From Rhodospirillales bacterium (lineage in GTDB: Bacteria > Pseudomonadota > Alphaproteobacteria > Reyranellales > Reyranellaceae): 10,471 nt of DNA. A program made the position numbers and the translations under genes. Positions 1 to 7,387 of the stretch are shown piece by piece; the stretch's first letter is position 1; each line of letters starts with the position of its first letter. The stretch spans positions 1-10,471 of the forward strand of contig JABMNB010000546.1 in NCBI GenBank assembly GCA_013205335.1, read 5' to 3'. Below the pieces are notes generated by a model that saw nothing but the letters and a program-made list of their open reading frames with translations, ran no database searches and was not told the origin of the DNA.

Positions 1-32
1 GCGGAGAAGGCTCAATCAACAGGGAGACCCGG

Positions 33-1145
33 ATGAAAAAGATGTACGGCACGCTGGCCGTTGCAGCCGTTGCGCTGATGGCGACGCCCGCGTTCGCCCA
101 GATCAAGATCGGGTCGGCCGGCCCGATGACCGGATCGAACGCCGCGTTCGGTGAGCAGCTGAAGCGCGGCGCCCAGATGGCGGTCGAGGACATCAACGCC
201 GCCGGCGGTGTCAATGGCCAGAAGCTGGAGCTGATCGTGGGCGACGATGCCTGCGATCCCAAGCAGGCGACGGCGGTGGCCAACAAGATGGTCTCGGACA
301 AGGTCGTGTTCGTGGCTGGGCATTTCTGCTCGGGCTCGTCGATTCCCGCATCTGACATCTACAAGGAAGGCAAGATCCTGCAGATCACGCCGGCCTCGAC
401 AAATCCAAAGTTGACGGACGACGCCGCCTCCAAGGGCAACACGACGGTGTTCCGCACCTGCGGCCGCGACGACGTGCAGGGCTCGACGGTTGGCGCCTAC
501 ATTCTGAAGAGCAACAAGACCGCCAAGGTCGCGATCCTTCATGACAAGTCGCCCTACGGCAAAGGCGTCGCCGACGAGACCAAGAAGGCCCTGAACAAGG
601 GTGGCCTCCGCGAGACGATGTACGAGGCCTACAACGACACCGACAAGGACTTCGCCGCGCTGATCAACAAGATGAAGCAGGCGAAGATCGATATCATCGT
701 GCTGGGCGGTTACCACACCGCGGGCGCGCTGATCATCAAGCAGGCGCGCGAGCAGGGCCTGGCGGCGCAGATGATGGGCTTCGATGCGCTCGAGACGGCC
801 GAGTTCGCCCAGCTGGGCGGCGCAGCCACCAACGGCGTGCTGATGTCTTTCCCGCCCAAGGCCGAGGACGACCCGAAAAATGCCGGGCTCGTGAAGAAGT
901 TCCGCGACGCCAAATACAATCCGGAAGGCTACACGCTGTTCAGCTACGCCGCCGTGAAGGCGTGGGCCGACGCCGCCAACAAGGCGAAGTCGACCGATGC
1001 CGCGACCGTCGCCAAGCAGCTCCGCACCGGCAAGTATGATTCTGCGGTCGGCACGCTCGAGTTCGACGCCAAGGGCGACATCAAGGATGCGGTCTACGAC
1101 ATCTACGTCTGGAAGGACGGGAAGTCGGCGCCGATCAAGAAGTAG
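33..1145 (+). CDS. livJ: Branched-chain amino acid ABC transporter, periplasmic substrate-binding protein (LivJ/LivK family)
   Basis: This is the periplasmic receptor that captures leucine/isoleucine/valine or related amino acids and hands them to a Liv-type (HAAT) ABC permease. A Sec signal peptide is visible: KK near the start, a hydrophobic core, then AFA|Q with likely cleavage after residue 22. The mature part begins IKIGSAGPMTG, the usual opening of this family, followed by a type I periplasmic binding fold. Cys74 and Cys99 (GDDACD and GHFCSGSS) match the conserved disulfide of E. coli LivJ/LivK, and the SGSSIPAS segment at 100-107 holds the ligand-binding serines. The length of 370 aa is normal. 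AGGGAG sits 6 nt before the ATG. No permease or ATPase gene lies downstream and a terminator follows, so partner genes are upstream or elsewhere. The true ligand cannot be read from sequence; livJ is a family label. Confidence 0.93.
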   Translation: MKKMYGTLAVAAVALMATPAFAQIKIGSAGPMTGSNAAFGEQLKRGAQMAVEDINAAGGVNGQKLELIVGDDACDPKQATAVANKMVSDKVVFVAGHFCSGSSIPASDIYKEGKILQITPASTNPKLTDDAASKGNTTVFRTCGRDDVQGSTVGAYILKSNKTAKVAILHDKSPYGKGVADETKKALNKGGLRETMYEAYNDTDKDFAALINKMKQAKIDIIVLGGYHTAGALIIKQAREQGLAAQMMGFDALETAEFAQLGGAATNGVLMSFPPKAEDDPKNAGLVKKFRDAKYNPEGYTLFSYAAVKAWADAANKAKSTDAATVAKQLRTGKYDSAVGTLEFDAKGDIKDAVYDIYVWKDGKSAPIKK

Positions 1146-1164
1146 GCAAATCTGCTCTTCGAGG

Positions 1165-1193
1165 AAGAGGCCCGGCATCCGCCGGGCCTTTTT
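1165..1193 (+). terminator. Rho-independent terminator after livJ
   Basis: A perfect 9-bp stem (AGGCCCGGC at 1168-1176 with GCCGGGCCT at 1181-1189) closes an ATCC tetraloop and runs into five T residues at 1189-1193. Flanking AA/TT pairs can extend the stem. It lies 20 nt after the livJ stop codon and separates that gene from the rpiB operon. Confidence 0.88.
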
Positions 1194-1235
1194 CGTTCCA
1201 TTTCAGTGCCTTGTGGGTCGCCTTCCACGATTTTG

Positions 1236-1258
1236 GGGGACCGTGACACCACGGCCCC
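1236..1258 (+). repeat. Inverted repeat upstream of rpiB
   Basis: GGGG, a bulged A, then CCGTG (1241-1245) pair with CACGG (1250-1254) and CCCC, across an ACAC loop. That is nine base pairs with one bulge. No T-run follows, so it is not a normal terminator. It sits about 50 nt before the rpiB start, where the operon's promoter should be, and could be an operator or a leader hairpin; no regulator family is recognised. The rest of the 161-nt gap shows no clear sigma-70 promoter. Confidence 0.35.
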
Positions 1259-1306
1259 GGATATGGTATCGGAAGGCTCAACAGCTAGAGGGGAACGATC
1301 GTCGAT

Positions 1307-1747
1307 ATGCCGGGGGGCGCCATCGCGGTCGCGTCGGATCATGCCGGCTTCGACCTGAAGGAAATTCTCAAGCGCGACCTGCAAGAGGCGGGTCACGAGG
1401 TGCTGGATCTCGGCACGAATTCGACGGCTTCCGTCGACTATCCCGACTTCGGCAAGGCCATGGGCGAGGCGATCGCTTCAGGCAAAGCCCAGCGCGGGGT
1501 GATCGTCTGCGGTAGCGGGATCGGAATTTCCATTGCGGCCAACCGCAATGCCAAAGTCCGCGCAGTCCTCGCCCACGATGTGACCTCGGCGCGCCTGTCG
1601 CGCGAGCACAACGATGCCAACGTCATCGCCTTCGGCCAGCGCCTGACCGGCATCGAGGTCGCCCGCGAGGCCTTGAAGATGTTCCTCGCTACCAAGTTCG
1701 AAGGCGGCCGCCATGTCGGCCGTGTCGAGAAGCTTTCAAAGGGTTGA
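1307..1747 (+). CDS. rpiB: Ribose-5-phosphate isomerase B
   Basis: RpiB interconverts ribose 5-phosphate and ribulose 5-phosphate in the cytoplasmic non-oxidative pentose phosphate pathway (RpiB/LacAB fold). The 146-aa length is typical. Visible signatures are ASDHAGF (9-15, with D11 and H12), the catalytic-loop sequence VIVCGSGIGISIAANR with the expected base Cys68 and the glycine-rich anion hole after it, HNDANV with H101, and the C-terminal phosphate-binding FEGGRHVGRV (R135, H136, R139). Having Cys at 68 places it with the E. coli-like branch rather than the mycobacterial one. The ribosome site GAGGGG is about 13 nt from the ATG, slightly far. It is probably the first gene of the operon, with its stop only 5 nt before glyA. 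Its product ribulose 5-phosphate is the substrate of the DHBP synthase encoded downstream. Confidence 0.95.
   Translation: MPGGAIAVASDHAGFDLKEILKRDLQEAGHEVLDLGTNSTASVDYPDFGKAMGEAIASGKAQRGVIVCGSGIGISIAANRNAKVRAVLAHDVTSARLSREHNDANVIAFGQRLTGIEVAREALKMFLATKFEGGRHVGRVEKLSKG
1738..1743 (+). promoter_or_regulatory. Ribosome binding site deciding the glyA start
   Basis: AAAGGG lies inside the end of rpiB, 9 nt before the ATG at 1753. A possible TTG start at 1744 abuts this site with no spacer, so the ATG at 1753 is the better glyA start. Confidence 0.6.
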
Positions 1748-1752
1748 GTATC

Positions 1753-3060
1753 ATGAGCCAAGCCGCTGCCAAGATGGGTGATTCCCCGCTACCGATGTTC
1801 ACCATGGGCGTCGCCGAGTCCGATCCGGCGATCGACGCCGTCCTGAAGGGCGAACTGCACCGCCAGCGCGAGCAGATCGAACTGATCGCGTCGGAGAACA
1901 TCGTTTCCCGGGCCGTGCTCGAGGCGGCGGGCTCGGTACTGACCAACAAATATGCCGAAGGCTATCCGCGTCGCCGCTACTACGGCGGCTGCGAGGAAGT
2001 GGACAAGGCCGAGGACCTGGCAATCGAGCGCGCCAGGAAACTCTTCGACTGCTCCTTCGCCAACGTGCAGCCGCACTCGGGCGCGCAGGCCAACCAGGCC
2101 GTGTTCATGGCGCTGCTGCAGCCTGGCGACAAGTTCCTCGGCATGGCGCTCGATCAGGGCGGCCATCTCACCCACGGCTCGCCGGCCAACCAGTCGGGCA
2201 AATGGTTCAAGGTCGTGTCCTACGGGCTGAAGCCCGATACGCACCTGATCGACTACGAGCAGATGGAAGAGGCGGCACGCAGCGAGAGGCCCAAGGTGAT
2301 CATCGCCGGCGCCTCGGCCTATTCGCGGCACATCGACTGGGCGCGCTTCCGCAAGGTGGCCGACGAGGTCGGCGCCTATTTCATGGTCGACATGGCGCAC
2401 TATGCCGGCCTGGTCGCGGCCGGCGTCTATCCGAGCCCGCTGCCGCATGCCCATGTGGTGACGACGACCACGCACAAGACGCTGCGCGGGCCGCGCGGCG
2501 GATTGATCCTCTCCAACGATGCCGACCTCGGGAAGAAGATCAACTCGGCGGTGTTTCCGGGTCTGCAGGGCGGCCCGCTGATGCACATCATCGCCGCCAA
2601 GGCGGTGGCGTTCGGCGAGGCGCTGACGCCCGACTTCAAGGTCTATGCGCAGAACGTCATCGACAATGCGCGCGCGCTGGCCGCCGCGTTGACCGAGCGT
2701 GGCCTCAAGATCGTTTCAGGCGGGACCGACAGCCACGTCATGCTGGTCGACCTGCGCCCGAAGAAGGCGACCGGCGTGTCGGCCGAGAAGGTTCTCGACC
2801 GTGCCGGCATCACGACGAACAAGAACAGCATTCCGGGCGATCCCGAGAAGTACACGGTGACATCGGGCGTTCGGCTGGGCTCGCCGGCGGGAACGACGCG
2901 CGGCTTCGGGGTCGCCGAGTTCCAGCAGATCGGCCATCTCATCGCCGACGTGCTCGACGGCATCGCCAGGAACGGCCCGGACGGAGACGCCCAGGTCGAG
3001 GCCCAGGTTCGCGCCAAGGTCCATGCGCTTTGCGCGCGCTTTCCGATCTACCGCGACTGA
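1753..3060 (+). CDS. glyA: Serine hydroxymethyltransferase
   Basis: This PLP enzyme converts serine and tetrahydrofolate to glycine and 5,10-methylene-THF, the main cytoplasmic source of one-carbon units. At 435 aa from the ATG it has the usual bacterial length. Family marks include the N-terminal IELIASEN, the tyrosine-rich NKYAEGYPRRRYYGGCEEVD, the DMAHYAGLVAAG segment with the Asp and His that contact PLP (about D213 and H216), and VVTTTTHKTLRGPRGG, whose lysine (about K242) should form the Schiff base. NKNSIPGD and SGVRLGSPAGTTRGF near the C-terminus are also canonical. I chose the ATG at 1753 over the in-frame TTG at 1744, which overlaps the rpiB stop. nrdR follows after 35 nt, the largest gap inside the operon. 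Confidence 0.97.
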   Translation: MSQAAAKMGDSPLPMFTMGVAESDPAIDAVLKGELHRQREQIELIASENIVSRAVLEAAGSVLTNKYAEGYPRRRYYGGCEEVDKAEDLAIERARKLFDCSFANVQPHSGAQANQAVFMALLQPGDKFLGMALDQGGHLTHGSPANQSGKWFKVVSYGLKPDTHLIDYEQMEEAARSERPKVIIAGASAYSRHIDWARFRKVADEVGAYFMVDMAHYAGLVAAGVYPSPLPHAHVVTTTTHKTLRGPRGGLILSNDADLGKKINSAVFPGLQGGPLMHIIAAKAVAFGEALTPDFKVYAQNVIDNARALAAALTERGLKIVSGGTDSHVMLVDLRPKKATGVSAEKVLDRAGITTNKNSIPGDPEKYTVTSGVRLGSPAGTTRGFGVAEFQQIGHLIADVLDGIARNGPDGDAQVEAQVRAKVHALCARFPIYRD

Positions 3061-3095
3061 CAACGCGCAAAAACGAGCAATAACAGGGGAACTAG

Positions 3096-3563
3096 ATGCG
3101 CTGTCCATTCTGCGGTCACGAGGACACCCAAGTTAAGGACTCGCGACCGACCGACGACAATTCGGCGATCCGCCGGCGGCGCTACTGTCCGTCCTGCGGC
3201 TCGCGCTTCACGACCTTCGAGCGCGTGCAGCTTCGCGAGCTGACGGTGGTGAAGAAGAACGGACAGCGCGTTCAGTTCGATCGCGACAAGCTGGCGCGTT
3301 CCATACAGGTTGCCTGCCGCAAGCGGCCGGTCGATCCGGAGCGCACGGAGCGCGTCGTGAACGGCATCGTTCGCCGTCTCGAGAGTTCCGGCGAGAGCGA
3401 AATTCCCTCGACGCAGATCGGCGAACTGGTGATGGACGCGTTGCGCGCGCTCGACCCGGTGGCCTATGTGCGGTTCGCCTCGGTCTATCGCAACTTCCGC
3501 GAAGCCCGTGACTTCGAGGAATTCATCTCCGACCTGGCCGACACGGCAAGCCTCAAGGACTAA
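3096..3563 (+). CDS. nrdR: Transcriptional repressor NrdR
   Basis: NrdR is a zinc- and nucleotide-dependent repressor of ribonucleotide reductase genes. The 155-aa protein has both expected parts: an N-terminal zinc ribbon with C3, C6, C31 and C34 (MRCPFCGHEDTQVKDSR and RRRRYCPSCGSRFTTFER), and an ATP-cone from about residue 49 to 139 (VVKKNGQRVQFDRDKL through VAYVRFASVYRNF), which senses ATP/dATP. AGGGGA lies 5 nt before the ATG. Its place between glyA and ribD is conserved in many Proteobacteria and does not imply that it controls flavin genes; I saw no obvious NrdR-box pair in this window, so its targets are probably nrd genes elsewhere. Confidence 0.96.
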   Translation: MRCPFCGHEDTQVKDSRPTDDNSAIRRRRYCPSCGSRFTTFERVQLRELTVVKKNGQRVQFDRDKLARSIQVACRKRPVDPERTERVVNGIVRRLESSGESEIPSTQIGELVMDALRALDPVAYVRFASVYRNFREARDFEEFISDLADTASLKD

Positions 3564-3568
3564 GGACG

Positions 3569-4660
3569 ATGATGCGCGCGGCGCTCGCGCTGGCGCGTCG
3601 ATCGCTCGGGCGCACCTGGCCCAATCCCGCCGTCGGCTGCGTGATCGTGCGCGACGGCCAGGTGATTGCCCGCGGTCGCACGCGGGACGGAGGCCGGCCG
3701 CACGCCGAAGCCGATGCGATTGCCGAGGCGACAGCTTCCGGCGTGTCGCTGATCGGTGCCACGGCTTACGTCACCCTCGAGCCATGCTCGCATCATGGCC
3801 GCACGCCGCCTTGCGCGGACGCGCTGGTGGCGGCCGGCATCGTCCGCGTCGTGTCCGCGCTCGAGGATCCCGATCCACGGGTCAAGGGGCAGGGACATGC
3901 CCGGCTGGAGGCCGCCGGCGTTGCCGTCGTGGTCGGCGAGGGCGCCGCTGATGCGGCCGCAGTCAACGCCGGATTCCTGTTACGCGTTCGTCAAGGCCGG
4001 CCGCTCTTCCAACTCAAGATCGCGGGCTCGCTCGACGGGCGCATCGCCACCGCCTCGGGCGAGAGCAAATGGATTACCGGCGAGGCGGCGCGGCGCGACG
4101 GGCATCGCCTGCGCGCAATCCACGACGCCATCCTTGTGGGGGCAGCGACGGCGGCAGCCGACGATCCCGAGCTGACCTGCCGCCTCCCGGGCCTCGGTTC
4201 GCGCTCGCCGGTCCGCATTGTGCTCGATTCGCAGGCGCGTCTGTCGCCCAGGTCGAAACTCGCGACCTCGGCACGGGTGACGCCGGTCTGGCTGGTGTGT
4301 ACGAAGTCCGCGCCGGCGGATCGCCGGGACACGCTGAACGAGCTTGGTGTAGATATCGTCGACGTCGATGCGGGCAGCGATGGGCGCATCGATGTTTCGG
4401 CAGCCGCACAAGCGCTGGGTAGGCGGGGCATCACGCGAGTCCTCGTGGAGGGGGGCGGGCAGGTGGCGGCATCCCTCCTCAAGGCAGGCCTCGTCGATGG
4501 CATTTCGAGCTATCGGGCGGGGCTGGTCCTGGGCGCAGACAGCCGCTCTGCGGTCGGCGGATTGGATTTTGCACGGCTCGGTTCCGCGCCCCGGTTTCGC
4601 CTGATTTCAGCGCGGCCACTGCAGGGTGACACGCTGGAAACCTGGCGGCGGGAGGCCTAA
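3569..4660 (+). CDS. ribD: Bifunctional pyrimidine deaminase / 5-amino-6-(5-phosphoribosylamino)uracil reductase
   Basis: RibD carries out two steps of riboflavin synthesis after GTP ring opening: zinc-dependent deamination of the pyrimidine, then NADPH-dependent reduction of the ribosyl side chain. Residues 1 to about 140 are the deaminase, with PNPAVGCVIV, PHAEA (H45, E47) and the zinc motif EPCSHHGRTPPC (C73, C82). Residues from about 145 are the reductase, with KIAGSLDGRIA, the SKWITG motif, GAATAAADDPELTCR and LVEGGGQVAASLL. The 363-aa length is normal. Two ATGs stand in tandem at 3569 and 3572; AAGGA at 3562-3566 is better spaced for the second, so the true protein may be one residue shorter. 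It begins 5 nt after nrdR and ends 9 nt before ribE. Confidence 0.95.
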   Translation: MMRAALALARRSLGRTWPNPAVGCVIVRDGQVIARGRTRDGGRPHAEADAIAEATASGVSLIGATAYVTLEPCSHHGRTPPCADALVAAGIVRVVSALEDPDPRVKGQGHARLEAAGVAVVVGEGAADAAAVNAGFLLRVRQGRPLFQLKIAGSLDGRIATASGESKWITGEAARRDGHRLRAIHDAILVGAATAAADDPELTCRLPGLGSRSPVRIVLDSQARLSPRSKLATSARVTPVWLVCTKSAPADRRDTLNELGVDIVDVDAGSDGRIDVSAAAQALGRRGITRVLVEGGGQVAASLLKAGLVDGISSYRAGLVLGADSRSAVGGLDFARLGSAPRFRLISARPLQGDTLETWRREA

Positions 4661-4669
4661 GTAGCGACC

Positions 4670-5272
4670 ATGTTCACTGGTATAGTTTCCGATATCGGCG
4701 AGATCGTCTCGGTCGACCCGGGCGGCAAGGCCGGCGACCGCCGCTTCGTCATCGCCACGAAGCACGACATGACGCCGATCGCCATCGGGGCCTCGATCGC
4801 CTGCTCGGGCTGCTGCCTGACCGTGATCGAGAAGAGCGCCGGCCGGTTCGCGGTCGAGGTATCGGCCGAGAGTCTCGACAAGACGCACCTGGGGGACTGG
4901 AAGGTCGGCAGCCGGCTCAACCTCGAATTGTCGCTGAAGCTCGGCGACGAGCTGGGCGGGCACTTGGTCTATGGCCACGTCGACGGGGTCGGAAAGATCG
5001 TCTCGATGACGCCGGAAGGCGGCAGCGTGCGCTTCGTGTTCGAGACGCCGCCCGAGGTGGCACGCTTCGTCGCAGCCAAGGGCTCCGTGGCGATCGACGG
5101 CATTTCGCTCACAGTCAATGAAGTGGACGGAAACCGCTTCGGGGTGAACGTGATTTCACACACCCAGGCGGTTACCTCCCTGGGACAGGCCAGGGTCGGC
5201 CAGCGGGTCAACCTTGAGGTCGATATGCTCGCGCGTTACGTTGCGCGATTGTTGGAGCATCAAAAATCATGA
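4670..5272 (+). CDS. ribE: Riboflavin synthase (alpha subunit)
   Basis: Riboflavin synthase dismutates two molecules of 6,7-dimethyl-8-ribityllumazine into riboflavin and the RibD-product pyrimidine, which is recycled. The 200-aa protein shows the tandem lumazine-binding barrels: the N-terminal half opens with MFTGIV and has SGCCLTV with the family cysteine near 48, then GGHLVYGHVDG at 96-106; the second half repeats the pattern with KGSVAIDGISLTVN (137-150) and VISHT (161-165). The last four bases overlap the start of the next gene (ATGA), suggesting translational coupling. The same enzyme is called ribC in some organisms. Nothing abnormal is seen. Confidence 0.95.
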   Translation: MFTGIVSDIGEIVSVDPGGKAGDRRFVIATKHDMTPIAIGASIACSGCCLTVIEKSAGRFAVEVSAESLDKTHLGDWKVGSRLNLELSLKLGDELGGHLVYGHVDGVGKIVSMTPEGGSVRFVFETPPEVARFVAAKGSVAIDGISLTVNEVDGNRFGVNVISHTQAVTSLGQARVGQRVNLEVDMLARYVARLLEHQKS

Positions 5273-6420
5273 GTGCGCTCGAAAAGGACGCTTGGCGGAT
5301 CACCTTCGGCGAAGTGAAGGCCGCCGCCGAGGACATCATCGAGGAGGCCCGCAAGGGCCGGATGTTCATCCTCGTCGATGACGAGGACCGCGAGAACGAG
5401 GGCGACCTGGTGATCCCGGCTCAGTGGGCGACGCCGGAGGCCATCAACTTCATGGCCAAGCACGCACGCGGGCTGATCTGTCTCGCCATGACGCGCGAGA
5501 GGGTCGAGCAGCTCGGCCTGCCGCTGATGGCGCAGAACAACGGCACCCGGCATCAGACCGCCTTCACCGTCTCGATCGAGGCGCGCGAGGGCGTGACCAC
5601 AGGCATTTCCGCGGCCGATCGCGCTCGCACGGTCCAGGTGGCGATCGACCCGTCCTGCGGGCCTCAGGATATCGTGACGCCGGGCCATGTCTTTCCGTTG
5701 GTGGCCCGTGACGGCGGCGTGCTCGAGCGTACCGGTCACACCGAATCGGCGGTCGACCTGGCGCGCCTGGCCGGCCTGACCCCGGCCGGCGTGATCTGCG
5801 AGATCATGAACGACGACGGCACGATGGCCCGTCGCAACGATCTCATCACCTTCGCGCAGCGCCATGGACTGAAGATCGGCACCATTGCCGACCTGATCGC
5901 CTACCGTCGCCGCTACGACTCGATCGTGAAGCGCATCAGCGAGACCGCGCTCGACAGCACCTGGGGCGGCGACTTCCGCTGCGTCGTCTACGTGAACAAG
6001 GTCACGATGGCGCAGCATGTCGCGCTGGTGAAGGGTGACCCCGCGGCGGGCGGCCCCGTCATGGTGCGGATGCACGCCGTCAATCTCTTCACCGATACGC
6101 TGGGCCAGCGCAGTGGCGGACGCGGCGGCGAGATCGAGGCCTCGATGCGTGAAATCGCCAAGGAAGGCCGCGGAGTCATCGTGCTGATCCGCGAGCCGCT
6201 CACCGTCGTTCTGGCCGAGCAGCGCCGCCGCGCCGGCGAGGCGATCGAGCCAGCCGGCCAGGAGCTGCGGGACTACGGCGTCGGCGCCCAGATCCTGATC
6301 GATCTCGGCGTGAAGGAAATGGTGCTGCTCAGCAACTCGCAGAAGAGCGTCGTCGGTCTCGAGGGATTCGGCCTCAAGATCGTCGCACAGGAGCCGGTCC
6401 CCGGCCGCGCGAAGGTCTGA
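5269..6420 (+). CDS. ribB: 3,4-dihydroxy-2-butanone-4-phosphate synthase with degenerate GTP cyclohydrolase II-like domain (RibBX type)
   Basis: The N-terminal domain (about 12-218) should convert ribulose 5-phosphate to 3,4-dihydroxy-2-butanone 4-phosphate for lumazine synthase. Its motifs are intact: DDEDRENEGD (37-46), GVTTGISAADR, PGHVFPL (H140), GHTE (H157) and GEIMNDDGTMAR-like CEIMNDDGTMAR. The C-terminal part (about 222-380) resembles GTP cyclohydrolase II but lacks its chemistry. Aligned by eye to E. coli RibA, the zinc ligands C54, C65 and C67 become N272, G283 and R285; the EGRxIG segment becomes PLTVVL (310-315); and about 12 residues around Tyr105 are missing. This matches the RibBX variant known in Proteobacteria, although automatic annotation may call it bifunctional ribBA. 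It overlaps ribE by 4 nt and ends 2 nt before ribH. I am sure of the first domain; loss of cyclohydrolase activity is a strong inference. Confidence 0.93.
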   Translation: MSALEKDAWRITFGEVKAAAEDIIEEARKGRMFILVDDEDRENEGDLVIPAQWATPEAINFMAKHARGLICLAMTRERVEQLGLPLMAQNNGTRHQTAFTVSIEAREGVTTGISAADRARTVQVAIDPSCGPQDIVTPGHVFPLVARDGGVLERTGHTESAVDLARLAGLTPAGVICEIMNDDGTMARRNDLITFAQRHGLKIGTIADLIAYRRRYDSIVKRISETALDSTWGGDFRCVVYVNKVTMAQHVALVKGDPAAGGPVMVRMHAVNLFTDTLGQRSGGRGGEIEASMREIAKEGRGVIVLIREPLTVVLAEQRRRAGEAIEPAGQELRDYGVGAQILIDLGVKEMVLLSNSQKSVVGLEGFGLKIVAQEPVPGRAKV

Positions 6421-6422
6421 GC

Positions 6423-6911
6423 ATGTCGACTCGGACGGAAAACCCGACGGCCCGGCCGGCCGTCGATGGTGCCAAAGGCGCGCGCATCCTGATCGTGGAG
6501 TCGCGCTACTATGCCGACATCGCCGATGCGCTCATCCAGGGTGCCGAGCGGGAGATCGCGAAGAGCGGCGCCAGATCGGAACGCGTCGTCGTACCGGGCG
6601 CCTTCGAGATTCCGGGCGCGATCGCCCTGGCAGCGGGCAAGAAGGGCCGGCGCTACGACGGCTACGTGGCGCTGGGCTGCGTCATCCGCGGCGAGACCAC
6701 CCACTACGACTATGTCTGCGGTGAGAGCGCGCGCGGCCTGATGGATCTAGCGGTTCAGAAGAAACTCGCCATCGGCTACGGCATCGTCACCGTCGAGACT
6801 ATCGAGCAGGCGCGGGCGCGCGCCTTCACCGACCGCGGCGACAAGGGCGGCGATGCGGCCCATGCCTGCCTCGCCATGGTGGCGCTGGGCCGTCGCTGGA
6901 AGAAAACGTGA
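6423..6911 (+). CDS. ribH: 6,7-dimethyl-8-ribityllumazine synthase
   Basis: Lumazine synthase condenses 3,4-dihydroxy-2-butanone 4-phosphate with the RibD-derived pyrimidine to form the substrate of riboflavin synthase. In the 162-aa product an N-terminal extension of about 20 residues precedes the core strand ARILIVESRYY. The phosphate/pyrimidine loop VPGAFEIP is at 58-65, and GCVIRGETTHYDYVCGE carries the likely acid-base His94. The C-terminal GDKGGDAAHACLAMVAL helix is typical. GAAGG at 6411-6415 is the ribosome site, and the stop overlaps the nusB start. Some alphaproteobacteria carry a second lumazine synthase (RibH2) elsewhere; this operon copy would be the housekeeping one. Confidence 0.95.
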   Translation: MSTRTENPTARPAVDGAKGARILIVESRYYADIADALIQGAEREIAKSGARSERVVVPGAFEIPGAIALAAGKKGRRYDGYVALGCVIRGETTHYDYVCGESARGLMDLAVQKKLAIGYGIVTVETIEQARARAFTDRGDKGGDAAHACLAMVALGRRWKKT

Positions 6912-7381
6912 GCGACGCGCGGCCGACCCCTCCCAGCCGGCGCCAGGCCGCACGGCTGGCGGCGGTGCAGGCGCTCTACCAGTGGCAGGAGGGGCAGGAC
7001 GCACCGGCCGAGATCATCGAGCAGTTTCTGAAGGTGCGTACCGGCGAGGCGGGCGAGGGCGGTATGCGCCGCGACGCCGACAGGCCGCTGTTCAAGGACG
7101 TGGTCGAGGGCACCGCGACTCACAAGGACGAGCTGCAGGCGCTCATATCGGCCTCATTGGCGCAGGACTGGACGTGGGCGCGTGTCGACCGTCTGGTGCG
7201 CGCCATCCTTCTGGCCGGCACCTATGAACTCGTGCACCGCCACGACGTGCCGCTGCGCGTGGCCATCAACGAATATGTCGAGATCGCCCATGCATTCTAC
7301 GACAAGGGCGAGCCCAGTTTCATCAACTCCGTTCTCGACCGCGTGGCGCGCCAGGCGCGGCCGGCCGACCCGATGAAGTAG
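6908..7381 (+). CDS. nusB: Transcription antitermination factor NusB
   Basis: NusB binds boxA RNA together with ribosomal protein S10 and promotes antitermination, chiefly in rRNA operons. The 157-aa all-helical protein has the N-terminal RRQAARLAAVQALYQWQ RNA-binding helix with its arginines, the central VDRLVRAILLAGTYEL segment, and the conserved C-terminal VAINEYVEIAHAFYDKGEPSFINSVLDRVA. The start is a GTG whose four-base overlap with the ribH stop (GTGA) points to coupled translation; GGAAG about 5 nt upstream supports it. The ribH-nusB-thiL order is a long-standing conserved block in Proteobacteria. Confidence 0.95.
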   Translation: MSDARPTPPSRRQAARLAAVQALYQWQEGQDAPAEIIEQFLKVRTGEAGEGGMRRDADRPLFKDVVEGTATHKDELQALISASLAQDWTWARVDRLVRAILLAGTYELVHRHDVPLRVAINEYVEIAHAFYDKGEPSFINSVLDRVARQARPADPMK

Positions 7382-7387
7382 GTCGCC

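Noticed and set aside
12..1178. A 388-codon minus-strand frame opposite livJ
   Set aside because: It mirrors the codon bias of livJ; the Leu/Arg/Gly/Val-rich product has no motifs, and the + strand gene has a signal peptide, ribosome site and terminator.
1243..1271. Possible sigma-70 promoter before rpiB (GTGACA, 17 nt, GTATCG)
   Set aside because: Both boxes match poorly and the first overlaps the hairpin; too weak to annotate.
2202..3083. A 293-codon + strand frame overlapping glyA
   Set aside because: It is a shifted reading of glyA with Arg-rich low-complexity translation; glyA itself is intact and canonical.
3564..5268. Possible FMN riboswitch (RFN element) controlling the rib genes
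   Set aside because: The rib genes are 2-9 nt apart or overlap, leaving no room for an aptamer, and none of the conserved RFN segments were seen before rpiB either.
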